Of a DNA stretch of 64,000 nucleotides, positions 34,620-43,399 are shown piece after piece (within the stretch, counting starts at the first letter, position 1; each line of letters begins with the position of its first letter). Under the pieces are notes generated by a model that ran no database searches, was not told where the DNA came from, and saw only the letters and a program-made list of their open reading frames with translations. This DNA is from Hyalangium gracile (GTDB taxonomy: Bacteria; Myxococcota; Myxococcia; Myxococcales; Myxococcaceae): positions 700,896-764,895 of the forward strand of contig NZ_JAHXBG010000002.1 of the NCBI RefSeq assembly GCF_020103725.1, written 5' to 3'. A program made the position numbers and the translations under genes.

Positions 34620-35654
34620 TCACTTCCGAGTGGAGGAGCCGGCGCCGGTGAACTCCGGCATCAGGTACTCGTCCACGGACGGAGCCTTCTCCAGGAGCCC
34701 CAGCTCCACGAGCTGCTGCCCCAGGGTCTCCCAGCGCTCACGGCTCATGACGCCAAGGCCCTTGGCCCGCGTCTCGTCCGTCTCGATGAGCGGCTTCTGC
34801 ACCTCGGCGATCGCGGCGAAGGTCTCCGCATCCATGGTGGTGTTGAGCTTCGCCATGATGTCATTGGCCGGCTTGGGGTTGTCCAGGTACGCCCGCCACC
34901 CCTCGCGCAGGGCCTGGACGAAGGCGCGCACTCGCTCGGGCGACTTCTGGAGCAGCTCCCGCCGCGTCACCACCACGGTCATGTAGGGGTTGAAGCCCTC
35001 GTCGGCGACCTTGAAGACGACCGGCTCGGCGCCCTGCTTCTTCGCGGCCAGGGGCTCGGAGGTGAGGAAGCACTGCTGCCCGAACTCCTTGTCCGCCACG
35101 AAGCGGGCCACGCCGCCGTCGTAGGGGACGATCTTCACCTTGTCGAAGCCGTACTTCTTCTTCAGGAAGGCCGCGAAGGGCGCGCCGGGCTCGAGCGCCA
35201 GCGTGCCTCCGGAGAACACCTGCCCCATCGAGGTGAAGCCTCGCGAGGCGTGGACCATGATGGCTCGCGGAGAGACCTGGTACACGGCGAACAGCGGCAC
35301 CAGGTCGGCCCCTCGGGCGCGAGACACCAGCAGCTGGTCCGCGCTCGTGATGCCGAACTCCACCTGACCCGTGGCCGCCATCTGGGTGACGGGTGCGCCA
35401 GCGCCGCCGCCCAGCACCTCCACCTCCAGTCCGTGGCGGGAGAAGGCGCCGCTCTCGCGCGCGGCGTAGAAGCCACCGAACTCAGGCTCGGGCACCCAGT
35501 CCAGCGCCAGCTTCATCCGAGCGGGCGCGGGCGTCGCCGCCGCGGTCGCACTGGCACCCTCCCCGGCCGGCGCGGGTGGAGTCTTGTCCCGGCTGCAGCC
35601 CAGAGCCAGCACCGCCAGACACGACAGCGCACCCACCCAAGACGCCTTCATCAT
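34620..35654 (-). CDS. NMT1/THI5-type ABC substrate-binding lipoprotein
   Basis: A 344-residue binding protein with lipobox LALGC (about residue 20) and an Ala/Pro-rich linker. The fold begins MKLALDWVPEPEFGGFYAARESGAF, characteristic of the NMT1/THI5-like family that binds pyrimidine (HMP/FAMP), sulfonates or nitrate-like ligands. The first of two adjacent ATG codons (35654) has GGAGG eight bases upstream. With the permease (35680) and ATPase (36456) it makes a full importer. No TPP riboswitch pattern is visible upstream of the operon, so a thiamine-precursor role is only one option beside sulfonate uptake. Confidence 0.88.
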   Translation of the reverse strand: MMKASWVGALSCLAVLALGCSRDKTPPAPAGEGASATAAATPAPARMKLALDWVPEPEFGGFYAARESGAFSRHGLEVEVLGGGAGAPVTQMAATGQVEFGITSADQLLVSRARGADLVPLFAVYQVSPRAIMVHASRGFTSMGQVFSGGTLALEPGAPFAAFLKKKYGFDKVKIVPYDGGVARFVADKEFGQQCFLTSEPLAAKKQGAEPVVFKVADEGFNPYMTVVVTRRELLQKSPERVRAFVQALREGWRAYLDNPKPANDIMAKLNTTMDAETFAAIAEVQKPLIETDETRAKGLGVMSRERWETLGQQLVELGLLEKAPSVDEYLMPEFTGAGSSTRK

Positions 35655-35679
35655 GAATCTTCCCTCCACAGGTGAAATC

Positions 35680-36456
35680 TCATGAGGCCGAGGGGTGCCA
35701 GCGCCGGAGCAGGCGCGTCCCCGCCAGGCTCACCGTCCCGAACAGGACGATACCCAGTCCCGCGGCGCACAGCACCGCCGCGAACATCAGATCGGTGCGC
35801 AGCTGCCGGTAGGCCGCGAGCACGAGGATGCCCAGTCCCGCCGTCCCCTCGGAGAAGCCAGCGACGAACTCGCCGACGATGGCGCCGATGACGGCCAGCC
35901 CCGAGGCGATGCGCAGCCCGGTGAAGATGTTGGGGAGCGCGCCAGGGAGCTCGAGCTTGAGCAGCGTGGCGAGCCGGCGCGCGCCGTACAGGCGGAACAT
36001 GTCGCGAAGGGCCGGATCCAGCGAGCGCACGCCACTGAGCGTGTTCGCGATGACGGGGAACACGGAGACGATGAAGGCGGAGGCGGCCACGGCTCGCTGC
36101 CCGGGTCCAAACCACAGCACGAGCAGCGGCGCGATGGCGACGATGGGGACCGTCTGAAGGAAGAGCGTGTACGGATAGAGAGCGCGCTCGAGCAGTCGCG
36201 AGGACGCGAGCACCACCGCGACGAGGACGCCCACCAGGGCGCTGAGGCCAAAGCCGATGAGCGCGGCCTCGGCGGTGACCCAGGCACTGGCAGCCAGCTC
36301 CCGAGCGTCGTGAACCGCGGTGGTGAGCACCGCCGAGGGAGGAGGCAGCAGGAAGGCCTGCACCCCCAGGAGCCGCACGAGCCCCTCCCACAGAGCCAGC
36401 AGCGCCACGAGCGCGACGAGCGGAGGAAGAACGGAGCGAAGCAAGGTGCCGCGCAT
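35680..36456 (-). CDS. SsuC/ThiX-type ABC importer permease
   Basis: A 258-residue permease with about six transmembrane helices. The EAA cytoplasmic loop is visible as FRLYGARRLATLLKLELPGALPNIFTGLRIA, matching SsuC/TauC/ThiX-type permeases. Its ATG shares one base with the ATPase stop (TGATG), so translation is coupled. The upstream continuation of this frame lies within the ATPase gene and is not coding. The substrate cannot be read from sequence; see the binding protein. Confidence 0.93.
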   Translation of the reverse strand: MRGTLLRSVLPPLVALVALLALWEGLVRLLGVQAFLLPPPSAVLTTAVHDARELAASAWVTAEAALIGFGLSALVGVLVAVVLASSRLLERALYPYTLFLQTVPIVAIAPLLVLWFGPGQRAVAASAFIVSVFPVIANTLSGVRSLDPALRDMFRLYGARRLATLLKLELPGALPNIFTGLRIASGLAVIGAIVGEFVAGFSEGTAGLGILVLAAYRQLRTDLMFAAVLCAAGLGIVLFGTVSLAGTRLLRRWHPSAS

Positions 36457-37274
36457 CAGGCGCCCCCCCGCTCCAGGGCCTCGGAGAGCACGTGCACCTC
36501 GCGAGCAAAGGTGGGCTCCAGACGCAGGGCCGCGGCGCGCTGGCGTGGCAGCTCCAGCACGTGGTCCAGCAGCACCCGTGCGGGGCGTGGAGAGAACACG
36601 ATGGCCCGCTCGGCGAGCCAGGCGGCTTCGGAGAGCGAGTGGGTGACGAAGAGCACGGTCATCCCCAGCTCGTGCCACAGCGCCCGAAGCTGCTCATCCA
36701 GCCGGCCGCGGGTGAGCTCGTCCAGAGCGCCGAACGGCTCATCCATCAGCAGCAGCCGAGGCCGTGTCACCAGCGCCCGTGCCAGGGACACGCGCATGCG
36801 CATGCCGCCAGAGAGCTCGGCCGGGAAGCGCGCGGTGAACTCGCCCAGGCCCACCTGAGCGAGCACCTCGCGAGCGGCGGCGTGGCGCTCGGCTCGGCGC
36901 ATGCCGGACAGCTCCAGGGGCAGCGCGGCGTTGTCGAGGACGGAGCGCCAGGGAAGCAGGTGTGCATCCTGGAAGACGTAGGCGATGGGGGCGCGAGAGG
37001 CGTGAACCTGCTCGGCGCCTGGAGCCAGCACCACCCGGCCGCGGGTGGCGGAGTCCAGTCCGGCGATGATGCGCAGCAAGGTGGACTTACCGCAGCCCGA
37101 GGGCCCGACGAGCGCGACGAAGGAGCCGGGAGCGATCTCGAGGTTCACGCCATCGAGGGCCTCGACCCCCCCTGTGAAGGTCCGGTGGACCTGCTCCACT
37201 CGTACACCGATCCCGCTGCCGGGAGAGGAGGCGGCAGTCACGGGAGGCACCGGCTCGGAGGCGGGGGAAGCCAT
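36456..37274 (-). CDS. SsuB/ThiZ-type ABC importer ATPase
   Basis: A 272-residue ATPase with Walker A LVGPSGCGKSTLLRI (about residue 56), Q-loop YVFQDAHLLPW, signature LSGGMRMRVSLARALV (about 160), Walker B LLLMDEPFGALDE and the switch His in FVTHSLSEA. The DEPFGALDE motif is typical of the sulfonate/nitrate/taurine importer class. It is the first gene of the three-gene importer operon. A strong 40-base inverted repeat lies 130 bases upstream of its ATG. Confidence 0.95.
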   Translation of the reverse strand: MASPASEPVPPVTAASSPGSGIGVRVEQVHRTFTGGVEALDGVNLEIAPGSFVALVGPSGCGKSTLLRIIAGLDSATRGRVVLAPGAEQVHASRAPIAYVFQDAHLLPWRSVLDNAALPLELSGMRRAERHAAAREVLAQVGLGEFTARFPAELSGGMRMRVSLARALVTRPRLLLMDEPFGALDELTRGRLDEQLRALWHELGMTVLFVTHSLSEAAWLAERAIVFSPRPARVLLDHVLELPRQRAAALRLEPTFAREVHVLSEALERGGA

Positions 37275-37404
37275 CTCGACCTGCTTCTATCCTCGCCAGG
37301 AACGGATGGCCAACGTTCCTGAGTGTCCGGCAGCCAGAGAGCCCAGAGGCAGCTGAGGAGGGATGGCTTCCGGAGACCGTGTGCCATGGGCGAGCGGGAC
37401 GGCC

Positions 37405-37444
37405 GGTGCGGGAGGACCCGTCAGCTGACGGGGGGACCCGCACC
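37405..37444. repeat. 40-base two-tier inverted repeat
   Basis: An outer stem GGTGCGGG (37405-37412) pairs perfectly with CCCGCACC (37437-37444). Inside it, after a 4 x 4 internal loop (AGGA/GGGA), is the perfect 16-base palindrome CCCGTCAGCTGACGGG (37417-37432). It lies in the gap 37275-37517, 73 bases beyond the stop of the 442-residue gene and upstream of the importer ATPase, all on the minus strand. No T-run follows on either strand, so it is not a classical intrinsic terminator. It could be a Rho-independent pause, an operator for a dimeric regulator or an mRNA structure. Nothing else is recognised in this gap. Confidence 0.75.
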
Positions 37445-37517
37445 GAGCCGAGGGGCCCGCGACCTGGAGTCCCCCGGCCGTGGGCCCTGCCCGGATCCGC
37501 GTAACGAAGATCCGAGC

Positions 37518-38846
37518 CTACGTGGTGAGGATGATGCGGCCACCCTGCAGGGCGCGGCGAACCAGGGCCAGGGCCTGCTCGGAGGCGGCCTCGGCCTCGG
37601 TGAGGCGGCGCAGACACAGGGGCCCCTGAGTGGCCGTGACGGCGCGCTTCAAGTCCGTGAGCAGCATCAGCGCGGCCTGGAGCATCTCCTTGCCCTGGGA
37701 CGACTCGTCCGTCTTGGACTTGCCGGCCTTCTCCGCCACGTACTGCGTGAAGCGCTTGACGACATCCTCGGTCTTGCTCGGGTCGAACTGCTCGAGCAGC
37801 CCCTTGAGCCGCGCGGGGTTGATCTGGATCAACCGCAGCGCGCCGACCTTCTGGAAGGCCGGGTGCGGCAGGCCGATGTCCGTCATCTCGAACGCGCCCA
37901 GCAGACCCTCCTCGGGGGCCTTGTGGGCGTGCGGCACCACGTCCACGAAGAGCGCCAGCGGCTCGGCGCCCTGGTTGAAGGCCTCGACCTCATCCTCGTC
38001 CAGCGGCGGGAACTGCTGCGGCACGCCGATGAAGAGCAGCGGCAGGACGATCTCGGCCCAGAACTCCTCGGGAGCGCAGCCGGTGCCACCCACGGTGGCC
38101 ACCATGTGCGCCATCAGCTCCACCAGCCGCGGCGCGCGCTCCACCTGGTCCGCCAGGGACTTGCTCGCATCCAGCCGCTGCAGCGACGAGACGATCTGCC
38201 CCTCGAACTGCTCCCGAGCCTCCTTGGGCAGCGGGGGCTGCGTGCGCCCCAGCGCGTCCTTCACGTCGCGCGCCAGCGAGTCCGGCTTCGACTCGAAGGT
38301 GGTCTTCGCCTTGGCGGGATCCAGCACCACGAACTGGAGGAAGCCCGGATCGAACAGGCGCTGATAGTCCGCGGGCCCCAGCCTGGGCGGGCTGCCCAGC
38401 GAGCCGGCCGGATTGGCCCCGAAGCGCACCTGCCCCAGCGAGCGGCGGATGTCCGCGCCCAGATCCTCCAGCTTCGCCAGCTTGCCCTGGCTCAGCGAGT
38501 CCATCACCGCGCCAAACGGCGACAGCATGATGATGGCCTCCGGGAAGCCCAGCGTGGCCCCCTCGGGAGAGTCCCGGTTGGGGAACCAGAAGGCCCGGTG
38601 CTCGGCGATCATCCGCCCGGCGAAGGCCCCGGCCAGTCCCAGCGCCAGCGCCTGGTGCTCCGGACGGTTCGGCTGGAACTGCCCGCCAACCAGCTTGATG
38701 ACGCCCTTCTCCACCTCCGCCCAGGGGGCCTTCAGCAGATCGACGGGCTTGCCCTCGGCTTTCTCGAGCGCCGCCGAGAGCTGCGCCTGGGCCTGGTGGA
38801 CGTGCTGCGGAACGGGATGATCCTGGGGAACAGGAGGTTGAGCCAT
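37518..38846 (-). CDS. Unknown 442-residue protein
   Basis: I do not recognise this family. The protein has no signal peptide or membrane segment, so it is probably cytoplasmic. It starts with a His/Gln/Pro-rich stretch (MAQPPVPQDHPVPQHVHQAQ), continues with mostly helical sequence with several Leu-rich amphipathic helices, contains GGTGCAPEEFWAEIVLPLLF near the middle and ends in an Ala/Leu/Arg-rich helix with GRIILTT. Codon use is typical for the region and the frame is strongly supported. It is monocistronic and divergent from the metalloprotease lipoprotein at 38936, with about 90 bases for both promoters. Confidence 0.75.
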   Translation of the reverse strand: MAQPPVPQDHPVPQHVHQAQAQLSAALEKAEGKPVDLLKAPWAEVEKGVIKLVGGQFQPNRPEHQALALGLAGAFAGRMIAEHRAFWFPNRDSPEGATLGFPEAIIMLSPFGAVMDSLSQGKLAKLEDLGADIRRSLGQVRFGANPAGSLGSPPRLGPADYQRLFDPGFLQFVVLDPAKAKTTFESKPDSLARDVKDALGRTQPPLPKEAREQFEGQIVSSLQRLDASKSLADQVERAPRLVELMAHMVATVGGTGCAPEEFWAEIVLPLLFIGVPQQFPPLDEDEVEAFNQGAEPLALFVDVVPHAHKAPEEGLLGAFEMTDIGLPHPAFQKVGALRLIQINPARLKGLLEQFDPSKTEDVVKRFTQYVAEKAGKSKTDESSQGKEMLQAALMLLTDLKRAVTATQGPLCLRRLTEAEAASEQALALVRRALQGGRIILTT

Positions 38847-38935
38847 GTCACATCCTGAAGAGTGAAGAGAGCGTGGGCGCCCCTTATCGTGAAAAACGTG
38901 GCCTTGGCTACGACTTGTGCCCCTAGGATGGCGAC

Positions 38936-41900
38936 ATGCTCACGCTCCGTCGCTGGCCCGGGGGCTCTCCCCTCCTCGCCTGCCTGCTCCTGCTTGCCTC
39001 GGGGTGCGCTTTCGTCTCACCCCGGTTTTCCCAGGAGGTCCAGACGTCCTTCGCCCGGGACGAGATGCGCAAGCTCACCACCCGCTCCATGGAGCTGTAC
39101 TACCCGGAGCAGCTCAAGCCCGCCGCCCTGCGCATCGCCGCCCGGGTGGAGGCCTGCGTGGACCGGCTGAGGGATCTGTCCTGGAGCAAACGGCCCAGGG
39201 ATCGCATGCTCGTCTACATGACGAGCGCGGGCTTCAACAACGCGTACGTCCAGCCGGACCTGGCGAGCACCCCGCAGCAGATGGTGATGCCGTCGCACAT
39301 GAGCCTGGAGCTCTTCCACCTGATGAACCTGGGTGAGACGGAGCTGGGCGACGTGGGCTGTCACGAGGCCGTCCACTACGTGCAGATGCAGCAGGAAGAG
39401 GGGCTCTGGTACGGCATCAACTTCACCACCGGGGGCATCCTCCAGCCCAACATCTTCACCGAGTCCTGGTTCCTGGAGGGGCTGGCCACCTACTACGAGG
39501 GCCAGTTCGACAAGAGCACCGGGCGCCCGCACAGCCCCGTCTGGCGCGGCTGGTTCGAGTCCCTGGTGCAGGAGCGCGGCGGGGACCTGAACCCCGGCCA
39601 CATGTCGTCCGACCACCGGCAGGCGGACCCGTTCGGCGGCAACTACCTCACGGGCAGCCACTTCGTCGCGTGGCTGGTGCGCAAGCATGGCGAGAAGAGG
39701 CTCTGGCAGCTCATCCACGAGCAGGGCCAGTCCTGGGCTCCTCCCTTCGGCGTGACGCTGCGCTTCCGGCGCGTGTACGGCAAGACGATCGGGGGCCTGT
39801 TCGACGACTTCACCGCGGAGCTGAAGCAGGAGCTGCGCCCGCGAGAGCGCCCGGCCTCCCAGTCCGTGGTGGTGCCGGAAGTGGGGTACTTCGCGAGGCT
39901 GGCGGCCTCTGCCAGGGACGGCGCCACGGCGATCGTCCACGTCGGGCGCGAGCAGCCGCCGCGCCTCACGGTGCACGAGCGGGATGGCTCCGAGCGCTTC
40001 TCCCGAAGGCTCACGCTGATGCTGCCCGGCCGCGAGTGGATCCTCAGCAACCCGTCCGTGATGAGCGGCATGTCCTTCACGCCGGATGGTGCCCTGCTCT
40101 ACCTGGTGGCCGCCGACCTGGACAGCCAGGGCGCCTACATCTCGCGACTGTGGCGGGTGGATGCGCGCACCGGCGAGGTGCTGCGCACCTGGGAGATCCG
40201 GGACGGCCTGGGCGGTGGCGTCACGCCGGACGGCGCGGGGTACGTCTTCGTGGACATCCAGGGCGGGGACACCGCGAACCTCGTCCGCCTGAACCTGGAG
40301 ACAGGCCAGCAGGAGCCACTCACCCGCTTCGAGGGCCACGTCTCGCTCGGAGCGCTGGCCGTCTCTCCGGACGGGCAGCGCGTGGCGTTCGTCATGAAGG
40401 GACGCAGCGGCTGGGATCTGGCGCTGCGGGGACAGGACGGCAGCGTGCGCTGGCTCACGTGGGACGGGCGCTTCAACTACTCGCCCAGGTGGCTGGATGA
40501 CGATCAGATCCTCTTCCTGCGCGAGCACGACGCGCGGCTCCAGGTGCACGTCCTGCGGCTCTCCACGGGAGAACTCCGGCGCATCACCGATGCGCCGCAC
40601 CTGGTGATGGACGCGCAGCCCACGGGAGACGGCCATGTGGTGTTCCTCAACCGCGCGGGCGTGAACTTCTCGATCGATCGAGCCCCCATCGTGCCGCTGC
40701 CGGACGATCCTCCCCAGACGGCCGCGGCCTCGACGCCAGCACCGGCCGCGCCTGAAGCCGCGCCTCCGCCCGCGCCCTCCGCCACGCCAACGGCTCCGGA
40801 GGCTCCGCCGCCAGCGGAGTCCGTCCCAGGCACGCCGCCCGCTCCGGATGCCTTCGCCGAGTTCCCCGGCGCTCCCCCCTCCTCCCCTCCTCCGCCTGAA
40901 ACGCCCGCGCCGGAGGCTCCGACTCCGGGTGCCCTCGCGTCCGACGCCCCCACCGCCGCGTTCCCCGCGCTCACCACCGTGCCCCTGGCGGATGCGCCGC
41001 TGGCCAGCATTCCCTCCGCCCCCGAGGTGGAGGTCATCTCCGACAAGCCGTACTCAACGCTCGAGAGATTCTTCTACCCGGAGCTGCGCATCCCGCTCGT
41101 GCTCGCCTACCGGGACGAGGACACCGATGACCTCCGGGTGACGGGACTGGTCTCCCTGGCGGGACAGGATCGGCTCGGCTTCCACGCCTGGGCGATCAAC
41201 GCCTCCTACGACTCCAATACGAAGTACCCGAGCATCTCCGTGAACTACGGCAACGCGTTGCCTGCTCCGTGGTACGTGCTGACCTCGTTCGGCTACGCGA
41301 GGGATGAGGACCAGGAGGACATCCAGGCCACGATCTCGGCGTCTCGGACCTTCTGGACCACGCCGGTCGCCTTCGGAGTGCTCGGCCTGCGGCGCCAGTA
41401 CTACAACGCGGACGATGGCTCCCCCCGAGAGCTCACGTCGCTCGTCGGACCGCGGATCTCCACGTCCTACTTCGCCGGCGAGAGCAGCACGTATGGCGGG
41501 ACGCAGCGGGGGCTCGGCTTCTCGCTGACGGCGGGCGCCTTCCCCAAGGCGTTCGGCACCGACACCCTGCTGGGAGACGTGCGAGCCGAGGTGGAGACCT
41601 ACCTCGGAGGCCTCCCCATCCTGGGCAGGGACAACCTGCGCCTCTCGGTGGCGGGCCGCTTCCTGCCCGGCGCTCCCGAGGGCCTGCTCGAGGTCGGCGG
41701 CATCGCCTCGGGCACCCCGTTCTACCAGTCCGAGGAGAGCCGCGGCCTGGGCCTCTCCCGGCAGTTCCAGCCGGGCACCACCTTCTCCGAGTACCTGCGC
41801 GGCTACGAGGACTACACCTTCCGCGCCCGTCACGCCGTCATCGGCAACGCGCTCTACCGCTACCGCTTCATCATCGACTACGGCTGGGCGTCCACGCTGT

Positions 41901-42145
41901 ACCTGCTGCCCTCGGTGTTCGTGAACCAGCTCGAGGTGGAGGGCTTCGGCTCCTGGGCGCGCACGGACTTCAAGGAGAACCACCGCGCGGCGGGCGGCGC
42001 CGTCCGCCTCCAGCTCACCTTCGGGCAGCTCGTCCCGGTGGGGCTCTACTACCAGGTCGCCCACCGCTTCGACGCGTGCCCGGATCCGATCGATCTCGTC
42101 GACCAGTGCGCGGACCCGCTCCACATGGTGGGCGTGTCCTTCTGA
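38936..42145 (+). CDS. Surface lipoprotein fusing a zincin, a beta-propeller and a barrel-like domain
   Basis: A 1069-residue lipoprotein (lipobox LLASGC, about residue 24). Residues about 30-300 hold a gluzincin-like domain: zinc motif HEAVH at 143-147 and a downstream Glu in WFLEGLATYY at about 181. Residues about 320-580 form TolB/WD40-like blades with repeated SPDG- and TPDG-type turns. A Pro/Ala-rich linker (about 585-690) follows. The last 370 residues are rich in alternating aromatic/polar strands (VSVNYGNALPAPWYVLTSFGYA; ending DPLHMVGVSF), like the surface-antigen/Omp85 class of barrels. The fusion of protease, propeller and barrel suggests an outer-membrane protein-processing or predation role (inference). 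Confidence 0.82.
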   Translation: MLTLRRWPGGSPLLACLLLLASGCAFVSPRFSQEVQTSFARDEMRKLTTRSMELYYPEQLKPAALRIAARVEACVDRLRDLSWSKRPRDRMLVYMTSAGFNNAYVQPDLASTPQQMVMPSHMSLELFHLMNLGETELGDVGCHEAVHYVQMQQEEGLWYGINFTTGGILQPNIFTESWFLEGLATYYEGQFDKSTGRPHSPVWRGWFESLVQERGGDLNPGHMSSDHRQADPFGGNYLTGSHFVAWLVRKHGEKRLWQLIHEQGQSWAPPFGVTLRFRRVYGKTIGGLFDDFTAELKQELRPRERPASQSVVVPEVGYFARLAASARDGATAIVHVGREQPPRLTVHERDGSERFSRRLTLMLPGREWILSNPSVMSGMSFTPDGALLYLVAADLDSQGAYISRLWRVDARTGEVLRTWEIRDGLGGGVTPDGAGYVFVDIQGGDTANLVRLNLETGQQEPLTRFEGHVSLGALAVSPDGQRVAFVMKGRSGWDLALRGQDGSVRWLTWDGRFNYSPRWLDDDQILFLREHDARLQVHVLRLSTGELRRITDAPHLVMDAQPTGDGHVVFLNRAGVNFSIDRAPIVPLPDDPPQTAAASTPAPAAPEAAPPPAPSATPTAPEAPPPAESVPGTPPAPDAFAEFPGAPPSSPPPPETPAPEAPTPGALASDAPTAAFPALTTVPLADAPLASIPSAPEVEVISDKPYSTLERFFYPELRIPLVLAYRDEDTDDLRVTGLVSLAGQDRLGFHAWAINASYDSNTKYPSISVNYGNALPAPWYVLTSFGYARDEDQEDIQATISASRTFWTTPVAFGVLGLRRQYYNADDGSPRELTSLVGPRISTSYFAGESSTYGGTQRGLGFSLTAGAFPKAFGTDTLLGDVRAEVETYLGGLPILGRDNLRLSVAGRFLPGAPEGLLEVGGIASGTPFYQSEESRGLGLSRQFQPGTTFSEYLRGYEDYTFRARHAVIGNALYRYRFIIDYGWASTLYLLPSVFVNQLEVEGFGSWARTDFKENHRAAGGAVRLQLTFGQLVPVGLYYQVAHRFDACPDPIDLVDQCADPLHMVGVSF

Positions 42146-42151
42146 CGAGGC

Positions 42152-42715
42152 TCACAGGCCGTAGAGGCCGGCCTGGTGCGCGTAGTCGAGCACACGGGAC
42201 GGCACCAGCTCCGCCGGGCGCTGCCCTCGGGACAGCATCTCGCGGATCTGCGTGGAGGACACCTCCGCCAGCGGCGGCCCCAGCGTCCCCGGCGCCGGGT
42301 AGCCGGCCCGGTACAGCACCAGCACCCGCACCATCTGCTCGATCCGATCGAAGCTCTTCCAGTTCGGCAGATCCTTCAGGATGTCCGAGCCGATGATGAG
42401 CGAGAAGCTCACCTCCGGATGGCGCTCCCTCAGGTACGTCAGCGTCTCCACGGTGTACCCGGAGCCGCCGCGCTGAGCGACCTCCTCCTCCACCCGGCTC
42501 GTCCGCAGCCAGCCGGAGACCTCCTGGCACAGCACCTCGCACATCCGCACGCGGTGCTCGAAGGGCGCCAGCGCCTTGCCGAACGGGTGCTGGTAGGCGG
42601 GCATCAGCCACACCGCGTCCACGTCCTGCGTGGCGTGCACGTACTGGGCGGCCAGCAGATGGCCCACATGGGGCGGATTGAACGAACCTCCCAGCAGCGC
42701 GACCCGCAAGGCCAC
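42152..42715 (-). CDS. nadD: Nicotinate-nucleotide adenylyltransferase
   Basis: A 187-residue nucleotidyltransferase of the NadD family. The GGSFNPPHVGHLLAA motif (with HxGH, about residues 9-23) binds ATP; LIIGSDILKDLPNWKSF and the SSTQIREML motif (ISSTxxR class) near residue 155 complete the active site. It adenylates nicotinate mononucleotide in NAD synthesis in the cytoplasm. The start is GTG at 42715, one base after the stop of the upstream phosphoesterase-like gene. The 3' end converges with the metalloprotease lipoprotein gene, six bases apart. Confidence 0.95.
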   Translation of the reverse strand: MALRVALLGGSFNPPHVGHLLAAQYVHATQDVDAVWLMPAYQHPFGKALAPFEHRVRMCEVLCQEVSGWLRTSRVEEEVAQRGGSGYTVETLTYLRERHPEVSFSLIIGSDILKDLPNWKSFDRIEQMVRVLVLYRAGYPAPGTLGPPLAEVSSTQIREMLSRGQRPAELVPSRVLDYAHQAGLYGL

Positions 42716-42716
42716 C

Positions 42717-43385
42717 TCACTTCACCGACAGCTTCGTCCCACGCCCCAGCTGCAGCTCCCGCGGCTCGAGCACCACCTTCCCATCCAGCCGGAAGGCCGT
42801 GAAGCGCAGGTTGCGATCCGCCTTCTCGATGAGCCCGCACGTCTGCTCGGCCGCTCCGGCCAGCCGCCCCGGCGTCAGGAAGTAGCGCGGGCCGATCTGC
42901 ACCACGTTCGGCTCGGACTCCTTGCCGTGGATGAAGACCGTGGCGTTGAGCAGATCATCCCGCGTCAGATCGTTCTTGTCGTAGACGAGGCAGCACAGCG
43001 CATCGCCCACCATGTCCAGCATCTTCCGGGGGATGTTCGGGTCCATGTACTGGAGACAGTCCCGCTCGGGCACCCGGGAGAAGCGCTCCAGCACCAGGCG
43101 GCGATCCTCCTCCGCGGAGAAGTCCCCCGGGGCCTCGCCGAACGCGGGCGGCCGAGGCAGGGCGTCCTTGGAGGACAGCCACTGCGTCACGTCCGCCAGG
43201 AAGTCCATGTCCGAGTACTCGCGCCCGCCGCGGGCCTTCTCCCGGCGCTCCAGGATCCACGCATCCAGGTCCGTGTAGCGCCCGCCGGCGAAGAGGAAGC
43301 GGCGGGCACCCTTCTCCCGCAACAGCTCGTAGGCCGCGTCGAAGGCGGCCAGATCGCCATGGCTGTCGGAGATAACGCCAATCAC
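42717..43385 (-). CDS. Phosphoesterase-like protein of unknown function
   Basis: A 222-residue protein that begins VIGVISDSHGDLAAFDAAYE, the first metal-binding block (DxH...D) of YfcE/MJ0936-type metallophosphoesterases, and has FLFAGGRYTDLDAW where GDxxD usually lies. The remaining blocks (GNHE, GHxH) are not evident; instead there is FSRVPERDCLQYMDPNIPRK and FIHGKESEPNVVQIGPRYFLTPG. It is therefore a diverged member whose activity is uncertain. The GTG at 43385 is the best start: it follows the NamZ-type gene by 14 bases. nadD follows after one base, so the three genes likely form an operon. Confidence 0.7.
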   Translation of the reverse strand: MIGVISDSHGDLAAFDAAYELLREKGARRFLFAGGRYTDLDAWILERREKARGGREYSDMDFLADVTQWLSSKDALPRPPAFGEAPGDFSAEEDRRLVLERFSRVPERDCLQYMDPNIPRKMLDMVGDALCCLVYDKNDLTRDDLLNATVFIHGKESEPNVVQIGPRYFLTPGRLAGAAEQTCGLIEKADRNLRFTAFRLDGKVVLEPRELQLGRGTKLSVK

Positions 43386-43399
43386 AGGGGGGCCTGCAC

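Noticed and set aside
37275..37517. TPP riboswitch before the NMT1-type importer
   Set aside because: No CTGAGA or other conserved thi-box element is visible on the minus strand.
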